This document shows, piece by piece, positions 6,745 through 14,235 of a DNA stretch of 23,155 bases. The notes under the pieces are model-generated. The model saw only the letters and a program-made list of their open reading frames with translations, ran no database searches and was not told where the DNA came from. How positions within the stretch are numbered: the stretch's first letter is position 1; every line of letters begins with the position of its first letter. The DNA is taken from assembly GCA_964498125.1 (NCBI GenBank), contig CAZCGE010000141.1, forward strand, positions 1 to 23,155, read 5' to 3'. Origin of the DNA: CAMDBL01 sp964498125 (lineage in GTDB: Bacteria; Pseudomonadota; Alphaproteobacteria; Rhizobiales; Hyphomicrobiaceae). Made by a program: the position numbers and the translations under genes.

Positions 6745-6918
6745 TTAACCGCGGGGCGCGTGCTGAAACACGGCGCCATTGCCGGAGTGCTCGCGCACCT
6801 CGACGCTTTCCAGCCAGACCCTGCCCCGACTTTCCTGCTCGATATCGCCGGCCACGTGCCGATAGACGTACTCCGCCACGGCTTCACAGCCCACCCCCGG
6901 CCGGAGCGCAGCGTAGAG
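6745..6918 (-). pseudogene. Possible C-terminal remnant of a 6-pyruvoyl/6-carboxytetrahydropterin synthase (QueD-like)
   Basis: The minus-strand frame ending at TAA (6747-6745) reads YAALRPGVGCEAVAEYVYRH, then VAGDIEQESRG and RVWLESVEVREHSGNGAVF. This is the arrangement of the last helix and strand of the PTPS/QueD fold: a C/T-x-E-x-(L/V)-A-xxx-(Y/W) helix, then a V-x-V-x-E strand. Upstream the frame meets a stop at 6949-6951 and has no N-terminal zinc-histidine region. At best this is a fragment of about 55 codons of a protein of about 120-140. The assignment comes from memory of the family and is tentative. It could be chance. Confidence 0.35.
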
Positions 6919-7255
6919 GGACCTTTCCCGGTTGCAGTTGGAATGGCGTCACGAACCTGCACCGGGGAAAGATCCCGGATAACCGCGCCGCAGGGGTGGG
7001 GACAGCACTGAGCGCCGATCAGGGTGCGGTTTCCGTGACGGCGGTGGTGGGGAGACTGCGCATGACCCCAACCCTTCTCTGTTTCCCGGCCCACGTGTCC
7101 TTTTCGGGGCCGCCGACAAAGGTCCAATTTCAACTGAGAACGGAGCCATCGCATATGACGATCATTTGATGCAATTCATCAACGATATATCAAGGCGGAT
7201 CACCTACAATCTTTATCACGTTGAAATCAACTCGTTACCGCTGAAGGTGGGGCAC
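6919..7255. other. Intergenic region upstream of the hybrid kinase
   Basis: I see no gene here. The right part (about 7150-7255) is clearly richer in A and T than its surroundings and probably holds the promoter of the phosphorelay operon. I could not pick convincing -35 and -10 boxes. The kinase frame is open from a TTG at 7166 and an ATG at 7169 through this part. Confidence 0.35.
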
Positions 7256-10200
7256 ATGCATTCGGCTGCCGCGACGTGTGCGATCGTTGCGGAAACGCAA
7301 GGCCGCACCCATCGTTCCCGTCCTGGTTTTGGTGCGATCATACGCACAACCCCATTCTCGATGGTAGGTTATATCCTCAATGTTACCATCGCGCTCGTGG
7401 CATTTCATGGCGCCGTTTCGACATCGCTTCTCATGTCGTGGGGAGTGGGCGCCTATGGAGCCGCAGGCTACATTCTGTATCGATGGTTGCGGCGCACCAA
7501 CAGACCGCGTTTGACCGCCGCCTCGCATTCGCCTGGCCCAACGACGGCGATCTTCAACGGAGTCCTCTTGGGAGCCCCGTGGGGTCTGCTGGCCGTGTTG
7601 TTGCTTGGCCAACTTCCGGCACATCAGGAAACGGTACTGATCGCCCTATGCGTTGGGATGGCGGCGAGTGGAAGCGTATTACTTTCTTCCGTTTATCCAG
7701 CAGCTCTTGCATATCTTGCTTCAATACTCCTACCCGTCGCCATCAAGTGCCTGTTCTTTTCCACCCAGCCGGAGCACCTGTTCGTGGGGGCGCTGGCTCT
7801 CACCTTTGCCGGGTTCCTTTTGGCCTGCATCGATAGCTGTGCTCGTCTCTTCCTGGACAAGCACAAAGCGGTCGAGGCGTTGAATGAATCACTCGTTGAG
7901 GCCGATGCGCACCGGGCTGCTTCGGACGCAGCGGTCGAGGTGGTGCGGCAACTTGGGGAACGGTTGCGCCTGCAGAACCTGCGCTTCGATGTGGCGTTGC
8001 AGAACATGTCGCATGGACTATGTATGTTCGATAACCAGTTAAGGCTGGTTCTTTACAATGCGTACTATGCCGAGCTGTACCAGTTGCCGCCCGAGTTGCT
8101 GCGAACCGGGACGCCGCATCGCGAAATCATCACGCATCGTGTTCTGAACGTTATCCTCAAGGGCGAGAGCAACATTACCGCCGTGGAGCAGAAACTCAAG
8201 ACTTTGGGTGATCTATCAGTCGCCGCAGTCTCGAGCCGGATCGACGAGTTGGCAGACGGTCGTCTGATCTGCGTCACCCGGCAATCGATGGAAGGGGGCG
8301 GTTGGGTTGCAACGCACGTCGATGTCACCGAACGCGAGCAGTCCCGCGCGCACGTCGAGGCGGCCAACCAGGCCAAGTCCGAGTTCCTGGCGACCATGAG
8401 CCACGAGATCCGGACGCCGATGAACGGCATGCTGGGCATGATGGGGCTGCTGATGGACACGCCGCTCAACGAGGAGCAGCGGTCTCTGGTGAAAACCGCC
8501 CGTGACAGCGGTGATATTCTTCTGACGGTTGTCAACGAAATCCTCGACTACTCTAAAATCGAGGCCGGCGCCATCGAGATCGAGGCGGTCAATTTCAACC
8601 TGCCGAATATCCTCGACAGCACGATCTCCCTGCTCAAAGCGAATGCAGCCGAGAAGGGGATTACCGTCGACATGGCCATGAGCCCGGACACGCCGCAATG
8701 GATCTGTGGCGACCCCTCCCGGCTGCGACAGGTTTTGTTCAATCTTATGGGCAATGCCATCAAGTTCACCGAGCGGGGCGGCGTGCACCTGAGCTGTACG
8801 CAGCTGGCGGTCGATGACGGCGCCCTCGAGTTGCGCTTCGAGGTCCGTGACTCTGGGATCGGCCTTACCGAGCAGGCTTGTGGCAAGCTCTTCACACGCT
8901 TCACGCAAGCCGACAGCTCGACGACACGCCAGTACGGCGGCACCGGGCTCGGGCTTGCGATCTGCAAGAACCTTGTCGAGCTGATGGGTGGCCGCATCGG
9001 CTGCACCAGCACTCCAGGCATCGGCAGCACCTTCTGGTTCACCATTCGCGGCACCAGGGGCCAAGCGCCGACAATGACTGAAAATCCGCGGAATGTCAGT
9101 CTCCAGGCCGCTCCCCCGAAGCAGCTCAGGGTTCTGGTGGCGGAGGACAATCACGTCAATCAGCGACTGGTATCCATCATCCTCAGCCGGGCCGGTCACA
9201 CGGTTGATATTGCCGGCAACGGCTTGGAGGCCGTCGAGGCCATGCAGCGCTGCCCCTACGATGTGGTGTTGATGGACATGCAAATGCCCGTCATGGACGG
9301 CCCCACGGCCGCCGCGGCAATTCGCAAGATTCCGGGCGCACCAGGCCGCACTCCCATCATTGCCCTCACCGCCAATGTCATGGCGCAACATCGGGCGCAC
9401 TGCATCGCCAGCGGGATGAACGGCGTGCTGGCCAAACCGCTGGATCCGCGCGTGCTGCTGACAACGATCGCGGAGCTGATCGCGGATGGGGTTGCCATCA
9501 CCGCGGCGGCCGCCGATGAACCCGACGCTGCGCCAATCGCCATGCAAAGGACCCAGGGACATGCCGCCATGCCGACACAGGTCGCGCAAAGCAGCGATTT
9601 CGAACCCGCCGCACAAAAACCGCTTCGCATCCTGGTGGCGGAGGACATCCTTGCCAATCAGCGGCTGATATCCCTGTTCCTCAAGGAAGCCGGTCATACG
9701 GTCGATTTTTCCAGCGACGGCAGGCAAGCCGTCGAAGCCGTCCGGCAAAGACCGTACGATGTCGTCCTGATGGATGTTCGAATGCCAGGAATGGATGGGC
9801 TGACGGCGACCAGGTTGATCCGTCGGCTCGACGGACCGGCGCGCCATGTGCCGATTATCGCGGTCACCGCCAATCTGGTGAATGGCGACCGCGAGGAGTA
9901 CCTCGCCAGCGGCATGAATGATTGCGTGGCCAAGCCGTTGGATCGGGTGGCGCTTTTCACGGCCATCGGCAATGCCATGCGTGACAGGCGGGATGCGGGG
10001 TCGCCTGAAGCCGCGGATACCCTTGCACCACCCCTGGCAGGCAAGCCCCATGACTCCGGCAAGCCAACCGGGCAGCGGGGCGACGGCGGCGCGAACGAGA
10101 ACAATGAGTCCGATCCCCTCTTCGACGAAGCCGTGCTGACCATGCTGCGGGAGGGCTTGCAAGTCGACGATCTGCGCGAGGCGATAGCCAGCGTCCCTAC

Positions 10201-10441
10201 CGAGGCGGCAAAGTGCCTGCACCTCATCAAGTCCGCGATCGCCGCCGGAGATCTGCAGGCGGCACGCGAGGCGGCGCACGCACTCAAGGGCATGGCCAGC
10301 AATTTTGGCGCCACCCGGCTCGCCGCCATCGCCCGCCGCATCGCGCTGGACTCACCGGCGATCGAGGCCGTCGCCGGTCACGTTGCCCCGCTCGAACGCG
10401 CGCTCGAGGAAACCCGAGCGCGGATCAGATTGATTGCTTGA
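7256..10441 (+). CDS. Membrane hybrid sensor histidine kinase: PAS-HisKA-HATPase-REC-REC-HPt
   Basis: Numbering is from ATG 7256 (1061 residues). About six membrane helices span residues 37-192, followed by a helical linker and a PAS domain (about 238-345, LQNMSHGLCMFDNQLRLVLYN). The HisKA box ATMSHEIRTPMNG holds phospho-His383, and the HATPase domain has N-box Asn500 and YGGTGLGLAICKNLV. Two receiver domains follow. REC1 has Glu630/Asp631, phospho-acceptor Asp674 and Lys727. REC2 has Glu796/Asp797, Asp840 and Lys893. The C-terminal HPt has AAHALKGMASNFG with His1008. All catalytic residues are present, so a complete His-Asp-His relay is expected at the inner membrane. The signal is unknown. 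I prefer ATG 7256 because of the GAAGGTGGGG before it; ATG 7169 or TTG 7166 would add about 30 residues. Confidence 0.93.
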   Translation: MHSAAATCAIVAETQGRTHRSRPGFGAIIRTTPFSMVGYILNVTIALVAFHGAVSTSLLMSWGVGAYGAAGYILYRWLRRTNRPRLTAASHSPGPTTAIFNGVLLGAPWGLLAVLLLGQLPAHQETVLIALCVGMAASGSVLLSSVYPAALAYLASILLPVAIKCLFFSTQPEHLFVGALALTFAGFLLACIDSCARLFLDKHKAVEALNESLVEADAHRAASDAAVEVVRQLGERLRLQNLRFDVALQNMSHGLCMFDNQLRLVLYNAYYAELYQLPPELLRTGTPHREIITHRVLNVILKGESNITAVEQKLKTLGDLSVAAVSSRIDELADGRLICVTRQSMEGGGWVATHVDVTEREQSRAHVEAANQAKSEFLATMSHEIRTPMNGMLGMMGLLMDTPLNEEQRSLVKTARDSGDILLTVVNEILDYSKIEAGAIEIEAVNFNLPNILDSTISLLKANAAEKGITVDMAMSPDTPQWICGDPSRLRQVLFNLMGNAIKFTERGGVHLSCTQLAVDDGALELRFEVRDSGIGLTEQACGKLFTRFTQADSSTTRQYGGTGLGLAICKNLVELMGGRIGCTSTPGIGSTFWFTIRGTRGQAPTMTENPRNVSLQAAPPKQLRVLVAEDNHVNQRLVSIILSRAGHTVDIAGNGLEAVEAMQRCPYDVVLMDMQMPVMDGPTAAAAIRKIPGAPGRTPIIALTANVMAQHRAHCIASGMNGVLAKPLDPRVLLTTIAELIADGVAITAAAADEPDAAPIAMQRTQGHAAMPTQVAQSSDFEPAAQKPLRILVAEDILANQRLISLFLKEAGHTVDFSSDGRQAVEAVRQRPYDVVLMDVRMPGMDGLTATRLIRRLDGPARHVPIIAVTANLVNGDREEYLASGMNDCVAKPLDRVALFTAIGNAMRDRRDAGSPEAADTLAPPLAGKPHDSGKPTGQRGDGGANENNESDPLFDEAVLTMLREGLQVDDLREAIASVPTEAAKCLHLIKSAIAAGDLQAAREAAHALKGMASNFGATRLAAIARRIALDSPAIEAVAGHVAPLERALEETRARIRLIA

Positions 10442-10458
10442 CCCCCAAGGGAAACCAG

Positions 10459-11214
10459 ATGACAAAAATTGCGATCGTCGACGATGTCGTTTCGAATGCG
10501 CTACTGATCAAGGGCTACCTGAAGTCGCTGGCGGTCGACGCGGTGATCTTTACGGATCCGAGGGACGCATTGGCTTGGTGTCACGTCCATGAGCCCGACA
10601 TGGTGCTGCTCGATTACAAGATGCCGGAAATGAACGGCTCTGAGTTTCTCGTTCAATTTCGCGGCAACGACCGGCTGCGGGATATTCCCGTCGTGGTGGT
10701 GACCTGGGACGAGAGCAAGGACACGCTCTACCAGGCCCTGAAGTCCGGGGCGACGGACTTCCTGCGCAAACCCATCGATCGTGTCGAACTCATCGTTCGC
10801 ACGCAGAACATGCTTGAGCTGCGCTCGCGGCAGCGCGAGCTGGCGGAGGCACGCTCGCTTGCCGTCGCCGATGCCTCGCACGCTCAACCCGTGATCGACA
10901 ACGCACAGTTGTCTCAGCTGCGAGCGCAACTCGGGGATACCCTGGTTCGCGCGCTGCTGCAATCCGTGCCTGATGAAGCCTCGAAGTGTCTCATGGCCTT
11001 GCGCAAGGCCATTGCCGCCAACGATCTGGCGGACATGCGGCGCATCGGACACGACATGCAGGGGTACGCTGGAAACTTCGGCGTGGCGCGACTCGCGGTG
11101 CTGGCTGGCGAGCTGCTGCGCGAGGACGTGGACATGGAGTCGGTCCGCGATCTTTTCTCCCGGCTCGAAAGCGTCGTCGAGCAGGCTACGGACAAGATCC
11201 GCGGCATCGCCTGA
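10459..11214 (+). CDS. REC-HPt response regulator of the phosphorelay
   Basis: This 251-residue protein lies 17 bases after the kinase and is preceded by AAGGGA, so it is co-transcribed. The N-terminal receiver domain has the acid pair Asp8/Asp9, phospho-acceptor Asp52 (MVLLDYKMPEMNG) and Lys104 (FLRKP). After a linker of about 30 residues comes a C-terminal HPt domain with His198 in RRIGHDMQGYAGNFG. Here glutamine replaces the usual lysine of the HxxKG motif. No DNA-binding, GGDEF or other output domain is present. The HPt resembles the kinase's own HPt over its whole length, and both end in a similar KIRGIA/RIRLIA tail, which suggests domain duplication. It may pass phosphate onward to another regulator or act as a phosphate sink. 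Confidence 0.9.
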   Translation: MTKIAIVDDVVSNALLIKGYLKSLAVDAVIFTDPRDALAWCHVHEPDMVLLDYKMPEMNGSEFLVQFRGNDRLRDIPVVVVTWDESKDTLYQALKSGATDFLRKPIDRVELIVRTQNMLELRSRQRELAEARSLAVADASHAQPVIDNAQLSQLRAQLGDTLVRALLQSVPDEASKCLMALRKAIAANDLADMRRIGHDMQGYAGNFGVARLAVLAGELLREDVDMESVRDLFSRLESVVEQATDKIRGIA

Positions 11215-11246
11215 CAGGCCGCCTCGGGTGGGCCGCCTCGGGCGCG

Positions 11247-11274
11247 CGGGGTCAGACCCTTGGGTCTGACCCCG
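11247..11274. repeat. GGGGTCAGACCC palindrome downstream of the phosphorelay operon
   Basis: CGGGGTCAGACCC at 11247-11259 and its exact complement at 11262-11274 leave a two-base loop. The palindrome lies 33 bases after the stop of the REC-HPt gene and may fold as a hairpin at the 3' end of that transcript. No T-tract follows. It shares its 12-base core with the copy at 18192-18217. Confidence 0.8.
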
Positions 11275-11350
11275 TTACCCCTCGGAGCCATGTGGCCACA
11301 AATCGACTTTCGATCGAGAACCCCGGGTTTGCCGCCCGGCGGGTTCAGTG

Positions 11351-11380
11351 TTGACGCGGCCTTGCACGACCGCGAAGATT
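11351..11380 (+). promoter_or_regulatory. Possible promoter of the ThDP enzyme gene
   Basis: TTGACG at 11351-11356 and AAGATT at 11375-11380 are 18 bases apart. The -35 box is good (5 of 6), but the -10 box is weak. The site lies about 110 bases before the chosen start and after the palindrome that ends the previous operon. This is a weak suggestion only. Confidence 0.22.
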
Positions 11381-11492
11381 GATTGATCAGGGCTCCATGC
11401 CCCGTGGCCAACGCCCAAGCGCGTGGCGTCCGCCCCCGTTTCCGCTGCAACCGTGCGTGGCGCTGCAAGAAGCCACGTCCTGGGAGGACCAG

Positions 11493-13163
11493 ATGAGCGA
11501 GACCATCACCGGCGGGCGCTGCATTGCCGAGATGTGGAAGGGCTACGGCGTTTCGCACGTCTTCTTCGTCGATGCCATCTTGCGCCGCGCCATGGTCGAG
11601 GCGGAGGAGCTGGGCATCAAGCGCATTCTGACGCACTCGGAAAAAGCCGCCGCCTACATGGCCGACGGCTATGCGCGATCCTCCGGCCGCGTCGGCGTCT
11701 GCATGTCACAATCGGTGGGCGCGGCCAACCTCGCCTCCGGCCTGCAGGACCCCTACCTCGCGCAGTCGCCCGTCGTCGCCATCACCGGCTGCCACGCCGC
11801 GCCGATGCAGCACCGCAATTCCTATCAGGAGCTGAACCACGAGCGGCTGTTCGGCGCCGTGACGAAATTCCACGCCAAGATCGAGACACCCGAGCAGTTG
11901 CCGTTCCTGCTGCGCCAGGCCTTCCGCGAGGCGACGACGGGGACGCCGCGGCCGGTACATCTCGACATCGTCAACCACACCGGCGAGCTGATCGCCGCCG
12001 CCAGCCGCGCCCATGACACCACGGCGGAGACCGAATACGGCCAGTATCCACCGCACCGGCCTCTGCCAGAGCCGGCCGCCATTGCGCGTGCCAGCGCCGC
12101 CATCAAGGCCTGCGAGCGGCCCGTTATTGTCGCCGACCGCGGCGCCATCATCTCCGGCGCGCGCGAGCCCATCCTGCAGCTGGCCCGGCGCATCGGCGCG
12201 CCGATCGTCGCCAGCCTCGATGCCAAGGGCATTGTCAGCGAGGATGACGCGCTGTACGGCGGCGCGGTCGGCACCTATGGCGCGAGTTCAGCCAACCATA
12301 TTGTGGATGATGCCGACCTCGTCATCTTCGCCGGCAGCGGCGCCGGCGACATGACGACGGGCGCCTGGCGGGTGCCCAAGGCCGGCGTCAAGGTGGTGCA
12401 GATCGACCTCGATCCGATCGAGCTTGGCCGCAATTATCCCGGCACCATCGGCATCCAGTCGGATGTCGCCGCCGGGCTCGCCGCGTTGGCCGCCGAAGCG
12501 CCAGTCGCCAAGCGCAAGGCCTGGCTCGAGCAGGCGCGCGGCCACATCGACGCCTGGAACAAGGTGGTGGCGGCACTGCCCGCCGAGGATTCGCAGATCT
12601 GGCCGAGCCGGTTGTGCCGTGAGCTGACGGAGATCCTGCCCAAGGATGCGATCGTCGTTTCCGACACCGGCTATTCCGCGCAATGGTCCGGCAACATGAT
12701 CGGCATCACCAAGCCGCAGCAGACCTACCATCGCGCCGCCGGCTCGCTCGGCTGGTCGTTTCCGGCCGCACTCGGCGCCAAGTGCGGCGCGCCCGACAGG
12801 CCGGTCGTCGTCTTCACCGGTGACGGCGGCTTCTACTACCACGCCATGGAGTTGGAGACGGCGCGGCGCTGGGGCATCAACATTGTCGTCGTGCTCAACA
12901 ACAATCGCGGCCTCGCCCAGGGCCAGCGCACCATCAATGCCGCCTACGGCAATCGCGCCGGCAAAAAGCAGGAGCTGTATGAATTCAGCGATTTCAGCTT
13001 CGAGAAATTCGCCCAGCAGTTCGATTGCTTCGGCGCGACGGTGGAGAAAGCATCCGATTTCGCCAAGACCTTCAAGGCCGCGCTCGCCAGCAACAAGCCG
13101 GCGGTGATCGACGTGCGCACCCAGTTCACGGCGATTGCGCCCGATCCGTGGCTGCCGGAATGA
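11493..13163 (+). CDS. Thiamine-diphosphate-dependent enzyme, acetolactate synthase-like
   Basis: This 556-residue protein has the three-domain layout of the acetolactate synthase/benzoylformate decarboxylase superfamily. The N-terminal pyrimidine-binding domain carries the activating Glu50 in RILTHSEKAAAYMADGYAR. The central domain spans about 190-330. The C-terminal pyrophosphate-binding domain has the metal motif from GDGGFYYHAMELE (Asp444) to LNNNRG (Asn469-471). ThDP binding is secure. The carboligase or decarboxylase substrate is not, and no small regulatory ilvH-type subunit is nearby, which argues against the biosynthetic IlvB. The start at 11493 is set by a strong GGGAGG nearby upstream; the frame runs back to 11379, but those residues are not domain-like. 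It converges with the acyl-CoA dehydrogenase pair, 7 bases apart. Confidence 0.88.
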   Translation: MSETITGGRCIAEMWKGYGVSHVFFVDAILRRAMVEAEELGIKRILTHSEKAAAYMADGYARSSGRVGVCMSQSVGAANLASGLQDPYLAQSPVVAITGCHAAPMQHRNSYQELNHERLFGAVTKFHAKIETPEQLPFLLRQAFREATTGTPRPVHLDIVNHTGELIAAASRAHDTTAETEYGQYPPHRPLPEPAAIARASAAIKACERPVIVADRGAIISGAREPILQLARRIGAPIVASLDAKGIVSEDDALYGGAVGTYGASSANHIVDDADLVIFAGSGAGDMTTGAWRVPKAGVKVVQIDLDPIELGRNYPGTIGIQSDVAAGLAALAAEAPVAKRKAWLEQARGHIDAWNKVVAALPAEDSQIWPSRLCRELTEILPKDAIVVSDTGYSAQWSGNMIGITKPQQTYHRAAGSLGWSFPAALGAKCGAPDRPVVVFTGDGGFYYHAMELETARRWGINIVVVLNNNRGLAQGQRTINAAYGNRAGKKQELYEFSDFSFEKFAQQFDCFGATVEKASDFAKTFKAALASNKPAVIDVRTQFTAIAPDPWLPE

Positions 13164-13170
13164 GCTTTGA

Positions 13171-14235
13171 TCATTTGTCGGACGATGCGAGTGTCATGCC
13201 GCCGGTGATGCCTGGCCAGAGGCCGTCGCGACCGGCGATGCAGGCCGCGCGTCCGATGCGGTCGTACCAGTAGGCCTCGCTGCCACCCTGCTCGCGCCAG
13301 GCCCAGAGCCGGCGGGTGTAGCGTTGCAGCGCATGTTCCATGGTGAAGCCGATGGCGCCGTGGATCTGGTGCGCGAGGGCTGCGACCTTGCCCGCCGCCT
13401 CGCTGGCCCGCCCCTTGGCTACCGCCGCCGCCCATAGCGCCTGTGCGCCACCCAGCTCGCGCGCCGCGACGGCAACGGCTGCCTCCGTCGCCGCGGCCTC
13501 TTGCGCCAGTCGCGCCGCCATGTGCTGCACCGCCTGGAAGGCGCCAATCGGCCGGCCGAACTGCCGGCGCGTATTGGCGTATTCAATCGTCATGGTGCTG
13601 ATGGACTGCATGGCGCCCGACATCGCCGCGGCCTGCAGCACGGCATGGATGGCGAGCGCCTGCTCCGGCGCGCCGCCTAATGGCAGCGCTTCGACCGCGA
13701 GCCCAGCGGACGGACACGTCACCAGCAGGCACGGCTCGCCGGCGAGCGTCGTCGCCGAAGTGTCGGGAAAGTCCTTCGGCAATCGGACGACGAAATCGCC
13801 CGGACGCATGCCAGGCACGATGCAGACGGTCTCCACGGCTTCGGTGGCCCACGCGATATTCAGCGGTCCGCTCCAGGCCAGCCGTCCGGATATGTCGAGC
13901 CGCACCGTGCCTTCGCCACCCGCTCCGCTGCTGGTCGCGGCCACCAGCGCCTTCGGTCCATCCGCAACAGCCAATCCAGCCGCCGCCAGCGCCCAGTTGG
14001 CGACGATGGTCTCGCAGATCGGCACCGAAGCGGCCGCCGCCCCGGCGGCGCGGGCTATCGCCACGGCCGCTTCGAACGCATCGCCGGCGCCGCCCAGCGC
14101 CTCCGGCAGCAGCACACGATCGAGGCCCGCATCGGTAATGCCCGCCCACAGCGCGGTATCGAAGTCGTCCGATGGGCGCGCATCGGCGAAGACCTTGGCA
14201 GCGGTACCCGAGACGATATTGCTAAGCTCGCTCAT
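13171..14235 (-). CDS. Acyl-CoA dehydrogenase family protein (divergent, second subunit of a pair)
   Basis: This 354-residue protein is the downstream gene of a two-gene unit; its ATG overlaps the stop of the first dehydrogenase by four bases. The C-terminal helical domain is clearly acyl-CoA dehydrogenase: RRQFGRPIGAFQAVQHMAA, then AHQIHGAIGFTMEHALQRYTRRL near the end. The middle beta domain lacks the FAD-contacting MSEPxAGSD motif, and the N-terminal helical domain is short and alanine-rich. This is typical of the degenerate partner in two-subunit dehydrogenases such as the FadE26/FadE27 or IpdE1/IpdE2 type. It probably contributes structure and FAD contacts to a mixed complex. The substrate is unknown; bulky or branched acyl-CoAs are usual for such pairs. 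Confidence 0.88.
   Translation of the reverse strand: MSELSNIVSGTAAKVFADARPSDDFDTALWAGITDAGLDRVLLPEALGGAGDAFEAAVAIARAAGAAAASVPICETIVANWALAAAGLAVADGPKALVAATSSGAGGEGTVRLDISGRLAWSGPLNIAWATEAVETVCIVPGMRPGDFVVRLPKDFPDTSATTLAGEPCLLVTCPSAGLAVEALPLGGAPEQALAIHAVLQAAAMSGAMQSISTMTIEYANTRRQFGRPIGAFQAVQHMAARLAQEAAATEAAVAVAARELGGAQALWAAAVAKGRASEAAGKVAALAHQIHGAIGFTMEHALQRYTRRLWAWREQGGSEAYWYDRIGRAACIAGRDGLWPGITGGMTLASSDK

Noticed and set aside
5619..7154. 511-codon minus-strand frame spanning the TctC gene
   Set aside because: It is a frame-shifted shadow of the Bug/TctC gene. The real protein has a signal peptide and intact domain in another frame.
8216..10279. 687-codon open frame on the minus strand
   Set aside because: It is antisense to the hybrid kinase, whose domains and catalytic residues are complete on the plus strand. 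The minus-strand translation has no recognisable domain and comes from GC-rich codon bias.
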